Shown here in pieces: positions 42,701 to 54,304 of a stretch of DNA of 64,000 nt. Source of the stretch: Fagopyrum homotropicum (lineage: Eukaryota > Streptophyta > Magnoliopsida > Caryophyllales > Polygonaceae); contig BSWB01000008.1 of NCBI GenBank assembly GCA_033239125.1, positions 17,266,001 to 17,330,000 on the forward strand. The letters run 5' to 3'. The notes under the pieces are model-generated. The model saw only the letters and a list, made by a program, of their open reading frames with translations. It was not told the origin of the DNA and ran no database searches. Each line of letters begins with the position of its first letter. Position 1 is the stretch's first letter. A program made the translations under genes and the position numbers.

Positions 42701-45586
42701 ACTCATCTAAGGTACGCTTTTCTAGGATCTAATTCTACCTTTCCGGTTATCGTTAGCTCCGAACTGAGCATAGATGAACATGAGCAGCTCATGATTGTCC
42801 TTAGGAAACATAGAAAAGCCATAGGCTACACTATTGAGGACTTAGTAGGAATTAAACCCTCCCTATGTATGCATAAGATACTAATGGAGGAGGACTTTAG
42901 AACTTCAAGACAACCTCAAAGGCGGTTGAATCCGACCATGAAGGAGGTTGTCAAGAAGGAGATTCTTAAACTTCTTGATGCAGGTATCATCTATCCTATC
43001 TCCGATAGCAAGTGGGTGAGTCCAGTTCAAGTAGTTCCGAAGAAGGGAGGAATGACGGTCATCACCAACAAGAACAACGAACTCATTCCTACCCGAACCG
43101 TGACGGGATGGCGACTGTGTATAGACTACCGCAAGCTCAACAACGCAACGCGGAAGGATCACTTTCCATTGCCATTCATCGATCAAATGCTTGAAAGGTT
43201 AGCACAACATTCACATTTTTGCTACCTTGACGGTTATAGTGGTTTCTTTCAGATTCCGATACATCCGGATGATCAAGAGAAGACCACATTCACGTGCCCT
43301 TGGGGTACGTTCGCCTATAGGAGAATGCCGTTCGGGCTTTGCAACGCCCCAGCCACCTTTCAACGGTGCATGATGGTCATCTTCTCCGAATACGTAGAGG
43401 AAATCATGGAAGTCTTCATGGACGACTTCTCCGTATACGGTTCCTCTTTTAACGATTGTCTTTCCAACCTTTCTCTTGTTTTACAAAGATGTGAAGACAC
43501 TAACCTAGTTCTTAATTGGGAGAAGTGTCAATTCATGGTTAAGGAAGGAATCGTATTAGGTCACTTAGTCTCTAGTAGAGGGATAGAGGTAGACAAGGCT
43601 AAGATAGAGACCATAGAGAAACTTCCTCCCCCAATTTCGGTGAAAGGGATAAGAAGTTTCCTAGGACATGCTGGATTTTATAGACGTTTCATTAAAAAAT
43701 TTTCTAAGATATCAAAACCTCTCACTAATCTATTGATGAAGGATGCGGTTTTTGAGTTTTCACAGGAATGTTTGGATGCGTTTAACACAATTCGGCAAGC
43801 TCTAATTTCAACACCTATTATCCAACCTCCGGATTGGACTCTCCCCTTCGAGATTATGTGCGATGCTAGTGACGTAGCTATTGGAGCTGTTCTTGGACAA
43901 CGAAAGGAAGGGCGAACCCATGCCATATACTATGCTAGCAAGACGCTAGATGAAGCGCAGCTCAACTACGCCACTACCGAGAAAGAATTTCTAGCCATTG
44001 TCTACGCTATTGACAAGTTTCGCTCTTATCTTGTAGGTGCAAAGGTGATTGTCTACACGGATCATGCTGCGATCCGGTACCTCCTTGCGAAGAAAGATGC
44101 GAAGCCAAGGCTGATTAGATGGATTCTTCTCCTACAAGAATTCGATCTTGAGATCCGCGACAAGAAAGGTTCAGAAAATTCTGTTGCGGATCATTTGAGT
44201 CGCCTAACACATTTAGAGGACGACCATCTACCCATTGATGCCTCCTTTCCGGACGAACACTCACACATCATCGAGGAGTGCATCAACGTGATCTCCAAAG
44301 GTAACGAACCATGGTTTGCTGATTTTGTTAACTATTTGGTTTGCCAGGAGATACCGCCCGGACTATCCTACGCACAAAGGAAAAAGTTCTTTAAGGACGT
44401 CCGGGAATACTATTGGAACGAGCCTCTCCTCTTTAAGAGAGGTCCGGATGGCATCATTCGGCGATGTGTGCCGGAAGATGAGATGCAAAGTGTCATCCGC
44501 CATTGTCATTCACTACCTTGTGGAGGACACGCTAGTTCGAACAAGACTAGCGCAAAGGTATTGCAATCCGGATTCTATTGGCCTACTTTATTTAGAGATG
44601 TGCAATCCTTTGTTTCTTGCTGCGATGCTTGTCAAAGAACAGGCAATATTTCTAGAAGGAACGAGATGCCCCTCAACAACATCCAAGAGGTGGAGATTTT
44701 CGACGTTTGGGGAGTTGATTTCATGGGACCATTCCCATCTTCTTGTGGAAACCAATACATACTATTGGCGGTAGATTACGTTTCTAGATGGGTGGAAGCA
44801 ATTGCCTCTCCCACAAATGATGCCATGGTGGTGGTTAAGTTCTTCAACAAGACCATCTTTCCGCGATTTGGAACACCAAGGACGATCATTAGTGATGGAG
44901 GTTCTCACTTCATAGCCCGTCGCTTTGAAGCTCTTCTAGCTAAGTATGGGGTTACTCACAAGATCGCTACCCCTTATCATCCACAAACTAGTGGACAAGT
45001 TGAGATCTCAAATAGGGAGATCAAAGGAATTCTAGAAAAGACGGTTTCAAGGACTAGGAAGGATTGGTCCTTGAAGCTAGATGATGCATTATGGGCGTAC
45101 CGGACTGCGTACAAGACTCCCATAGGAACCACACCATACAACCTTGTGTATGGGAAGTCTTGTCACTTGCCGGTGGAGCTAGAGCACAAAGCGTTTTGGG
45201 CTATCAAGTGGCTGAATTTCGGCATGAAGGAAGCGGGAGAGAAGCGTCTCCTAGACATCAATAAGTTGGATGAACTTCGCTTGAACGCCTATGAAAACGC
45301 CAAGATCTACAAGGAAAGGGCAAAGCGTTGGCATGATAAGCATATCATTCCAAAGGACTTCAAAGAAGGAGATCAAGTTCTCCTCTTCAATTCAAGACTT
45401 CGCCTCTTTCCAGGTAAGCTTAAATCCCGTTGGACCGGACCCTTTCTAATTAAGCGTATTTTCCCCCATGGTGCAGTTGAAGTATGGGGTGAAGCGAGCG
45501 GAAGCTTTAAGGTGAACGGCCAACGACTCAAGAAGTATACGCCGGAACTCCAAACTGAGGAGTTTGCGCCTACCACACTCAAATAA
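39710..45586 (+). CDS. gag-pol: Gag-Pol polyprotein of element D (one stop in gag)
   Basis: One frame from ATG 39710 ([11 protein letters not shown]) to 45586, broken only by TAA at 40292-40294 where B has a Gln codon. Order: Gag with coiled-coil-like N-terminus, capsid-like core and Asn-rich tail (40955-41130); protease [10 protein letters not shown] (about 41880); spacer with ORF-encoded CCGTGG motifs (42440-42580); RT with [13 protein letters not shown] and FMDD at 43415-43426; RNase H with [16 protein letters not shown] and ADHLSRL; integrase with CHSLPCGGH, Asp near 44717, ISDGGSHF and GQVEISNRE. Domains RT to integrase look intact. The gag stop has no obvious readthrough context, so this copy would make no full Gag-Pol unless suppressed; sister copies may be whole. 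Confidence 0.95.
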
Positions 45587-45607
45587 GTGCGAGGTTGGTC
45601 TAGCTAC

Positions 45608-45653
45608 GGACCTTAAACAAAGCGCTTCTTGGGAGGCAACCCAAGGTATTGCA
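45608..45653 (+). other. Conserved post-pol block with hairpin (element D)
   Basis: GACCTTAAACAAAGCGCTTC, then CTTGGG, loop AGGCAA, CCCAAG (45628-45645), followed by GTATTGC. Almost identical to B and C although surrounding UTR is unalignable. Confidence 0.75.
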
Positions 45654-45831
45654 TTTTCGTTTCGTTTTTGATTCATAGTTTAGCTTAGAATAGACGTTCT
45701 TTTTTCTTTGTTTTTGCCTCGATTTCTTCCGGTATGTTCGTGTTTTTGGTTGTAGGATCGATGGAAAAGGAAAAGAGGAGAGTAATGTTGAAGAAAAGCG
45801 ACGAAATTCGACTTTGGAGCTTTACAGGAGG

Positions 45832-45985
45832 TTCCACGGTCTAAATTACGGTCGTCATAGCTACAGTGGTCGTAATTTCCAAAAGCCTTTGAAAAATCAC
45901 CAAAACCACGGTTCCGTACACTTCCACGGCCGTGGAACACCCCGACAGACCGTGATTTTCAAAATTTTGCCTGCAACTATATAAG
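45832..45985 (+). promoter_or_regulatory. Probable internal promoter for ORF3 (element D)
   Basis: CCACGGTCTAAATTACGGTCGT, then AACCACGGTTCCG, then the exact palindrome TTCCACGGCCGTGGAA (45922-45937) and ACCGTGA, followed by TATATAAG at 45978-45985. ORF3 starts 450 bp downstream; further CACGGCC and ACGGCCGTAA motifs lie at 46357-46400. It parallels B and C with a different motif. Confidence 0.58.
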
Positions 45986-46434
45986 CCACGTTCTTCACAA
46001 AACTCATCCCAAAAACCCCTCTTTCCACGACCTAATTGCCGGAATTCCACGACCTCCTCAAAATCTTCGTTTCTTAATCGTTTCTAACGATTCTTCTTCC
46101 CAAACTGCAGCAAATTCAACCACAAACAACATCCAAGCGACGAATCGAGCGGAAATTCATCAACAAACTCGCATTTCGGGTTTTTCAATCCGAAAAAGAG
46201 GTTTATTCTTTCTTCTTGATTCTCGCCAATTTGGTTCGTTTTTGCTATAGATTTTTAGGAAGAACTGATAGAGACTGGAAGGAATTAGACTAGGACTGCT
46301 TGTTGTGGTGATTGCTTGTGAATTTGCTGAGAATCGTGAAATTCTAGGACGAATCACGGCCTCTGGGTAAACCACGGCCGTAATTCTTGAAGAATAGACC
46401 GTAATTTTTCTGCAGAATAGATTTTGTAAGGAGA

Positions 46435-47988
46435 ATGTCGGGAAGGATAAAAGAGAAGAAGGGTGAGCAAAATAAGAAAAGGAAAGGCAATCCTTCCTCC
46501 TCCTCATCCTCTAGGGCACCACCAACCTCTTCACCTTCACTTCCATCCTCACCTTCACCTCCATCTTCGCCCCCTCACCCTAGAGTCCCGACCATACATG
46601 AGAACCATCTTGCTGCATTTGAGAGGATCACGGAGAGGCCAGTGATTGGGCCTAGATATCTGTTGTTGGAGGATCTACATCCTCTCAACATAGTTGACGA
46701 TCTTACTTGGCTCTTGGATAGAGCCGGATTAGTTATCTTCTCGGCTATCCGAGAAGACGCCTATGAGGAGATCACCCGGGAGGTTGTGACGTCTTTCGAG
46801 CACAGCCACGTAGATAGGACCGTCTCTTTCCGTCTCATGGAAAGAGACTACCATTTGAGTATTGTTGAGTTTGGGACTATTTTTGGATTTCATGAGACCT
46901 TCAATGGTCGATTTTCGAGTGGAGTTTACCCCAAGGACTTTTGGGAGGAAGTGGCTATGGTTTATGCTAGCGAGGACCGCTGGCAACCCGCTGATACCAA
47001 GGCTAGATTGATGTACCATCTAGCCTTGAAGATAGCTCACCGTGTTCTTTCGGAGTGTCTCTTTCCTAGGACGGAGACGCCCCAAAAGATCAAGACGGAT
47101 GAGCTATTCTTGCTCTATTGTATGCTTTATGGACGCCGTGCAGATTGTGCTACTCTCTTGGCTGCTACGATGAGCAAGCTCAAGAACAAGAAGAAGGGGA
47201 ACATCGGGTATGGTGGGATAGTTACCCACATTGCTAGGAGTTTTGGTGTGGATTTCTCTGCTTGCACCCGCATACCGGCCGTTCCTTTAGGGCTACATGC
47301 ATTCATGGTTAGGGGTCTCATTTTCCCCACACATGGAGGTCCGCCTTATGCGGGCATGCCTTGGGAGAGTAGGACAGGCAGGGGTATAGAGTGGCTGCCA
47401 GAGTATTCCATTATGGCGGGACGCCATAATTGGAAGGAGACGTTCGCTGCGATGCATGCGAACAGGATAGTAGCTCCCCCTTACGTCCCACCACCGGTTG
47501 TCGAGGAGGAGGATATGGGAGATCAGTTTGAGAGTGGAGGAGGAGCGGAGCAGGAGTTTGGCACGTTTCCGGACCAGCCGGAGGCGGCCCCAGATGTACC
47601 TAGACGCTCTTCACGTCCAGCTAGAGCCTCAGGCTCGTCATCTCGCCGCGCTAGCGTGAGTGAGAGGCCCACGTGGATGACCACACCTCCCACATGGTAT
47701 GGCATTCCCCCTCCTTGGTCCACGGAGCAGCTAGCAGCACCACCACCACCACCAGCACCATCCGACGCCCCAGCATGGTACAGTCACGCCCCGGGATGGT
47801 ACGAGCAGATGCCGGATTGGGCTACCGGACTTTCAAAGAGAGTTGGAGCGTTGGAGATCCGGGCGGACGCTAGAGACGGACGCCTCGACGACCTCGACCA
47901 CATGATGAGGGACGTCTACCGCCAGCAGTTTGGGCGGCACTACGACTCCAGCTTCTCCCCATTCCCGCCTCCGCCAGCGCCGCAGTGA
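46435..47988 (+). CDS. Third ORF, Athila env-position protein (ORF3), intact
   Basis: A 517-residue homologue of B's ORF3, much diverged. Shared blocks: RPVIGPRYL, FRLMERDYHLSIVEF, RTETPQKIKTDELFLLYCM, IGYGGIVTHIA and YAGMPWE. It differs at both ends: a basic, Ser/Pro-rich N-terminus (KEKKGEQNKKRKGN, possible nuclear signal) and a C-terminal part with Trp/Pro repeats (PTWMTTPPTWYG, PAWYSHAPGWYE). No signal peptide or membrane helix is apparent. The function of the family is unknown; I infer a nuclear role from composition and from the internal promoter. Confidence 0.85.
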   Translation: MSGRIKEKKGEQNKKRKGNPSSSSSSRAPPTSSPSLPSSPSPPSSPPHPRVPTIHENHLAAFERITERPVIGPRYLLLEDLHPLNIVDDLTWLLDRAGLVIFSAIREDAYEEITREVVTSFEHSHVDRTVSFRLMERDYHLSIVEFGTIFGFHETFNGRFSSGVYPKDFWEEVAMVYASEDRWQPADTKARLMYHLALKIAHRVLSECLFPRTETPQKIKTDELFLLYCMLYGRRADCATLLAATMSKLKNKKKGNIGYGGIVTHIARSFGVDFSACTRIPAVPLGLHAFMVRGLIFPTHGGPPYAGMPWESRTGRGIEWLPEYSIMAGRHNWKETFAAMHANRIVAPPYVPPPVVEEEDMGDQFESGGGAEQEFGTFPDQPEAAPDVPRRSSRPARASGSSSRRASVSERPTWMTTPPTWYGIPPPWSTEQLAAPPPPPAPSDAPAWYSHAPGWYEQMPDWATGLSKRVGALEIRADARDGRLDDLDHMMRDVYRQQFGRHYDSSFSPFPPPPAPQ

Positions 47989-48072
47989 TTCGATGCATGA
48001 CCGTTCGTTTTAGACATTCCCGCCACCACTTTGTGAGTTTCTTTTCTTTTCTTTCTTTTCCTTCTTTCTTTT

Positions 48073-48112
48073 GAACATTAGGGACAATGTTCGTCCTAAG
48101 TATGGGGTGGGA
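48073..48112 (+). other. Hairpin plus second polypurine-tract-like module after ORF3 (D)
   Basis: GAACATT, loop AGGGAC, AATGTTC forms a perfect 7-bp stem (48073-48092), followed by AAGTATGGGGTGGGATG. The loop equals that of the 3' hairpin of the same element (49284-49289) while the stem is unrelated. Confidence 0.65.
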
Positions 48113-48464
48113 TGTACTAAAAAGTTTGTAATAACTCTACTTACTATGTTCGCTTTCAATTGAGACTATCGTTGCATGTTCATTATGTGTTGCACGTTTC
48201 CTTATTGCATTGCATGAAAATTGACTTGAAAAACCCATAAAAATTGAAATATTTTTGAAACTCTTGAGCTTCTAATGAATTGAGATGATTTCCATGATAA
48301 TCACTACTTGTGAATTGAGTTTGATGACAGTTGCATGCTTAAAAGGATTGTGAATTGAAAAGAATTTGAATGAATAAATTTTACCTCTTTTGCAAAGCTT
48401 TATAATGTGAAAATGTTACCTAAACCATGCTAGGAAATTGAAGTTGAAATCACATTATAAGTTC

Positions 48465-48870
48465 CTATACTTCTTGTTGAAATGATTAAGGCAATTCGAT
48501 ACTTTCTTTCTTCTTTCTTTGATCATCTAGCTCCTCATTGAAATATTAGCCTCCTTTACCTATCCGGGAATTTGGAGAAGTGAATGAGAAAAAGGCATGT
48601 TTGATGTGGGAGGGCCATGAGAGCAATTATTTGCAATCAAATGAATAGAAAGAAATTGTAGGTTTGGGGAAGTCAATCATGACGATGAGTAACTCGGCAC
48701 CATTCACATAGCCGGGTGTTTGTGTCTTGCCAAAGTCGGATTGAACGATATTCCTAGCGGATTATGGTATGTGCGCTAAGGGTTTGAGGCATCTCTTGAA
48801 AATTTGAGAAACGCCGATCTCCTAGGCTTCGGTTTTTGTGCACCTCTATCCATAACTCCAAAAGTAAAGT
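48465..48870 (+). other. Conserved 3' non-coding block (element D)
   Basis: Shares long near-identical strings with B and C (for example GTTTGGGGAAGTCAATCATG and GAGTAACTCGGCACCATTCA), although LTRs and ORF3 leaders of D and B are unalignable by eye. The rest of the UTR (48113-48464, 48871-49276) shows only scattered similarity. Confidence 0.7.
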
Positions 48871-49276
48871 CGAAAAATGAATAGGAGAGAGCGAAGCTCT
48901 AAGTTGAAGTGTTGCGGGAACCGCATAAGAAGAAGAAGGTAGTTGTCCACTTTCCCTTAAAGTTTTCCCTTCCCTTCCGTATTCTAAACCTTTTCTTTGA
49001 AAGTCCTTAAGATCAAAAGAATGTTATATGACTTGGTGATCTAAATTGAAGTTTCTTGTGATTGATTTTGATAATGTTTGAAGGTTATAATGCTTGCTTG
49101 GAAGTCAAATGGGTTCATGAAATTTCTTTGCTTTTTACTCTTTAATTGAGTGTGTGAAAGTTTGATAAACGATTGAAGCAAGGTTTGAGAATGATCTACT
49201 CTTTAGAAGTCACGTTCATCCAAAAAGAAGGTACACATATTTCATCCTAACTCTTGTTTAAAGCTTTTTGAAAGAC

Positions 49277-49315
49277 CTTGCTTAGGGACAAGCAAGTGTT
49301 AAGTATGGGGTTATT
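49277..49315 (+). other. Pre-PPT hairpin and polypurine tract (element D)
   Basis: CTTGCTT, loop AGGGAC, AAGCAAG (49277-49296), then TTAAGTATGGGGTTATT to the LTR at 49316. Confidence 0.8.
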
Positions 49316-51017
49316 TGTTAGCATGAAATATTGTGATATTTTCGGCACGTTTTCTAAACGTATTTGATTCATATTGATAGTCTTTGATTGAACTTTGCTA
49401 CATATGTGAGCTAGTATTACCTATATTGTTGATATGGATGTCTACACTAGTTCTATGTTGATTATAGGTGATTTGGAGCTTTTTCCGAACGGAATCGAGA
49501 AAAGGAGAGTTGATTTGATATGTCCATGGATTGAGGACATTCTTAGGAAGCAAATTGGAGTTTTAGCTTAAGGAATGCACGAGGCTAGGGAAGAATCACG
49601 TTCTTGCCCTAAACCACGCTCTAAAATACGGCCGTACTACAAACCACGTTCAGTTCCACGGCCGTGGAACCCTGCAAAGGAAGCGTGATGCATTCCAGTA
49701 ACTATTACGGCCGTGGAATATATGGTACAAACCGTGACCTAATCCACGCCCTAAATTACGGTCGTGAGAACTTCCACGACCGTGATCTTGGCGAATCTTT
49801 TCGCCACACTTTGAAGCCACGATCTTTTGAAGATTGGGCCGGGCCGATATTTTATCTTGCCCTATAAAAAGACGGACGAAGCAAGATTTCGGGGGCTTCG
49901 CTAAGCATCATTCAGACCCGCTCATACCGGCTTAGACCCGCTTACGCCCGCCATCTTCGCTTAGCGGCATTTATCGACGCTTAGGATCGTTCATCTCCGG
50001 ATTGGCGGAAGATCGAAGCTTTTGGAAGATTTTGCAAGGAGATCTCGCTTCTTGTTTAGGTTTGAGTTAGAAAACGGATTGACATCCCGTTTTCCTTTCT
50101 TTCCTAAGGTTGTGATTGTTTGTTTTATTCCGAATCCTCTGACAATACTTGTTCTCTTTGCGACTTTGAGATTGGTTTGAAGATTATTGAAAGTTCTTGG
50201 AAGTTTTCATCTTTCTATCTTTTAATTCTTGAATTGATATCAACATGACTGTTATTGGCTAAAAACCCTTAACAATTCTAAGGTGAAGGGTTGATAGTTG
50301 TGGCTTAGATGATGATAGATCGATCGTAAACGGATTAGACCCTGAGAGTTAGAGAGAATCGCCGACAACCCTAAATTACGGCCTGTTCTTGAGTCCACGG
50401 CCGTGGAACCTCAAGAACTACCCGTGATTTACTTCAGTTTACGAACCTTGCTTTTACTTTAATCCAAAGTTAAAGATTTGCTTTAACTTAGTTTAGACTT
50501 GTCTTTTCTAGGTGGTAGTGAAGCCTCAACAACCTCTACCTCGATTGTGAGTGTCATAACCTCAATCGGTTAAGTTAGTCTTGATCCTTGGGTTACAAGT
50601 TTGGGTATTTGACATAAATTCTTGCCTCTAGAATCTTTCTATATTGAGCCTCAACAACCTGTATAGGGAGTGTCTTGTAGGTGAGTTATATAAGGTTTTT
50701 GGAACTTCACCGTACGATTACCTTACATTAGTATACCTTTGCATATCTCAACTCTGTCTTTATATCATTAGTATATCTTGAATCGATTGCCACAGCTGGA
50801 TACTTGGATCTTTAGGATTGTTGTTTTCCCAATATTTGCAAAACTCTCATATTTACTCGCTTGATAATCTGCAATCGAATTTGTTCCCACCCAAATCCCT
50901 GTGTTCGATACTCAGGAATTCTTGCTTAGCTACGTCGATCCGTACACTGCGGGTTCGCTGCTTGATTCTAGTTTTATAAATTTAAAGCTTATTTGCACAC
51001 ACCTTTAGGGGCGAACA
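49316..51017 (+). repeat. 3' LTR of element D
   Basis: 1702 bp, same length as the 5' LTR, with the palindrome TTCCACGGCCGTGGAA at 49654-49669 and TATA box at 49863. Followed by the GATTC duplication. Confidence 0.96.
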
Positions 51018-54000
51018 GATTCCCACATCTAGCAACTTAATGATCTCTTTCTTGACTACCTCTTTCATTATAGGATTCAATCTCCTTTGATGTTCGATAG
51101 AGGGTTTATGGTTATCTTCCATCAATATCTTATGCATGCACAAAGAAGATTTTATGCCAACTAAATCATCAATAGTATAGCCAATGGCTTTCCTGTGCAA
51201 TCTTAGCTCATGCAACAACTTAGCAAGTTCATCATCATTCAAGCATGCATTCACAATCACCGGATATGTAGAATTATCAGCAAGAAAAGCATACTTCAAA
51301 TGAGAGGGGAGGGGTTTCAGTTCATGTTTAAGAGGACCTTTATCGAGTGGAGACAATCCAAATAACGTTGGTTGAGATGAATCCAAAACAAATGAAGGCT
51401 CTCCAAGGCTCCTTGAAGCTTGATCATCAACAAGGGCTGCTTCTGGGGAAACCACGGTTGGCTCCACGGATCTTGGCACATCCACGGCCGTGGAAGTTGC
51501 CAAGCTTGCTCTTCGGAGCTTTCCAGAGAGTTCTACGGCCGTGGAACACCTTCCACAACCGTGGTTCCTACAGGAAATCAGCATACCCTCGTGGTCTTCA
51601 ATTTCAGCTCTTGTCTCCTTTTCTAATGCTTCTAAGGCCTTGATTTCTTTATTGCAAGCCTCCTCAACACCTTCCTCCATCAAACTTAAGCTAAGAACCT
51701 TCTCCAAGGGGTCCTTGATCAAGATCAAGCTCACAACTTCTCTAGACTCCTCTTGCTCGACAATGTTGAATACATCTTCATCAAGGGTTGGCCCTTTCAT
51801 CATTGTGGACAGCTTGAATTTGATATTCTCTTCTCCAATGTTGAAGGAGAGAATTCCATTCTTACAATCTACCAAGCATCCGGAAGTGGCTAGGAAAGGT
51901 CTCCCTAAGATGATGGGAACCGGATAGTCCGCCGGAATGTCCAAGACAACAAAATCAATCGGCACATAGAACTTCCCTAGTTGCACCGGTATGTCTTCCA
52001 ATATCCCAACCGGGTGAGTGATAGAACGGTCCGCCACGTAGAGGGTCATCTTGACCGGTTTTGGCTCTCCTAGCCCAACCTTGTTGCATAGTGCAAGCGG
52101 TATGATGCTTACACTTGCCCCAAGATCACAAAGGGTTTCATACTTCACTTCTCCCACTCCGATTGGCACACAAAAGGATCCCGGATCTCTTAGCTTAGGA
52201 GGCATTTCCTCCTTCATGGTTTGGATCAATTCCGAGGATCTCTTAGTCATCCTTACTTCCCCATACTCCTCCAACTTCCTTTTATTGGAGAGTATTTCCT
52301 TCAAGAACTTGCCATATGCCGGCATACCTAAGATAGCATCCATGAACGGAATGTTAATATGCAATTTAGACATAAGTTCAAGGAATTTACCAAAGTGCTT
52401 GTCCAAGCGAGCTCTTGCTCGTGATTGAGGGAACGGTAGTGGTGGCTTGTATGGAGGTGGTGCCACATAAGTTGGCTCATCATCCTTGCTCTTGCCTCCA
52501 TCTTCTTGCAATATCTCTTCTTCTACCACTACTTGCTTTCCCTTAGCATTTTCCTTGGGCAAAGGATCCTTCATACTCAACCCACTCCTCGTTGTAATGG
52601 CCAACACTTGGCCTCTTGGGTTGTCTTTGGTTCTTCCGGGAAGCTTTCCCGGATCTCTATGAGCTTCACCCGCCTTTTGGAACACTTGTGCTTCCAACAC
52701 CTTTTGAGCTTTAGAAATGGAAGTCACCGTGCTCTCAAGACCACTCAACCTTCCAAGCAATTGCTCAAACATCATCTCGGTTCTATCCTTTGGAGGTTGA
52801 GTAAATCCGGGTGGAGGTTCTTGTGAAGCCTTTGGTGGTGGAGTTGCGCTTGTGAAAGCGGGAGGGTTCAAGGCTCCATCCGGGTTAGAATAGGAAAACC
52901 CTGGATGGTTGTGGTTTGGCCGGTAATTGTTGAATTTCCGATTGTTGTTGAAGTTCCTTGGGCCTTGATAGTTGTTGTAGTTGCCCCTTCCCATGTAGTT
53001 CACATCTTCTTCCTTGGAAGATAAGTTTGCTTGCACTTGCACTTGAGGGGTTGCTTGGTTCTTCAAAGTTGTAGCACACAACTCCCTCAAAGACTTTAGC
53101 TCGTTGTTGATGGCGTCAAGCTTGAAATTGCTCATGGTGACTTCACTCACCTCATATGCTCCCGCCTTTCTCCCTTCACTCTTCCTATGGGAGTACTTCT
53201 CAATTACTAAAGCTTGTTTCTCCACAAACTCCCAAGCTTCATCCACATGCTTTTCCATTAAAGTCCCACCGGAAAGAGATTGGAGCTTGAATTGGCTATC
53301 TTCATCAAGTCCCTTGAAGTAGATTTCCAATAGCTAAATTTTTGGTATACCATGGTGTGGACAATCTAGGAGAAGGTCCTTGAACCTCTCCCAAGACTTG
53401 AACAAACTCTCTCTATCCTTCATCACGAAGGCATTGATCTTCCCTCTTAATTCGGTAGTCTTGGAAGGTGGGAAGAACTTAGTCAAAAACTCGGTTGTCA
53501 TCTCCTCCCAAGTACCAACTCGCCCTTGTGGAATAGATTGATACCAAGCTAAGGCTTTATCCTTAAGAGAGAAGGAAAAGGCCCTAAGCTTATGGTTGTT
53601 GCTCTCCAATCTAGGCGGTCTAAGAGTCTCCATCAAGATCTCATAATTCATCAAATGTTGATGAGGAGACTCTCCTTCCATCCCTCCAAATTGATTATGC
53701 CGGATCATTTGTAGCACTTGAGGGCGGAGTTCGTAATCATGGGCTGCGGGATCTCCTAAGTTCACACCCGGACGGTGTGCTCTTTGTGCCGGATCCATAC
53801 GTTGTCCCAACGTTTGTGCCTCTTCAATAGCAATGGGCACAACCCGAATATTAACCGCCGCCGGTTGCGGTTGTGGTGGAGGAGGAGGAGGTTGTTGACG
53901 GTTAAGCTCTCTTTGCACAAGAGCTTGCCTAATCTCCTCAATCTCCCTCCTAGTTGCCTCTTGCCTCTCATTGGCAAGTCTCCTTTCATTCTCCAAAGCT

Positions 54001-54161
54001 TCATCCCTTATCCTTATTTGCTCTAAAGCCTCATCCAATTCAGCTTGGAGATCTCTTCCGGCCATCTCTTTTCCTTTTCGAATGCTCTTGGATCTAGATC
54101 TAAGGGTTTTCTCCGGTTCGGGATCGAATGGAGCTAAATCCTTGCCACGAGATCTTCGCAT
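51018..54161 (-). pseudogene. gag, protease and RT start of element H (one stop)
   Basis: Start at 54161 (MRRSRGKDLAPFDPEPEK) matches B and D. Gag has a Glu/Arg-rich coiled-coil-like N-terminus, a Gln/Pro run and the capsid-like core; a Glu codon changed to TAG at 53334-53336 stops it. The remaining frame runs 53330-51018 with a Gln/Asn/Pro-rich tail, protease [14 protein letters not shown], a spacer bearing CCACGGCCGTGG motifs (51451-51569) and the pre-RT segment up to KKEIIKLLDVG, where D interrupts. Apart from the stop it is open, so decay is modest. Confidence 0.92.
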
Positions 54162-54280
54162 ACACCTAAAGAGTGAGAGATGTCCTGAAAAGCAAAGACA
54201 CACACCAAAAAGAGATCAAAAGCAACAAGAAAGACCTACACTATAAACAATCACAAATAAACGACTCAATCTAGACCTAG

Positions 54281-54298
54281 TCCCCGGCAACGGCGCCA
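54281..54298 (-). other. Primer binding site of H (tRNA-Asp)
   Basis: TGGCGCCGTTGCCGGGGA on the minus strand, identical to B and D. Confidence 0.92.
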
Positions 54299-54304
54299 AA
54301 AACT

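Larger units (their letters stand above)
37907..51017 (+). mobile_element. Athila-type element D: complete, with RT, RNase H and ORF3
   Basis: 13,111 bp with LTRs of 1702 bp each (about 14 differences by eye, about 99.2% identity) and a perfect 5-bp target duplication GATTC (37902-37906 and 51018-51022). It carries tRNA-Asp primer site, full gag-pol with one stop in gag, intact ORF3 and polypurine tract. It lies in the RT start of H. It is the youngest insertion of the nest branch and the only copy here with a nearly whole RT, so it or a sister could supply RT to the RT-less subfamily. Confidence 0.96.

Noticed and set aside
40331..45586. ATG at 40331 as the natural start of a separate pol ORF in D
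   Set aside because: The frame upstream (39710-40291) is the same and encodes the conserved Gag N-terminus; the break is one TAA replacing a Gln codon of B.
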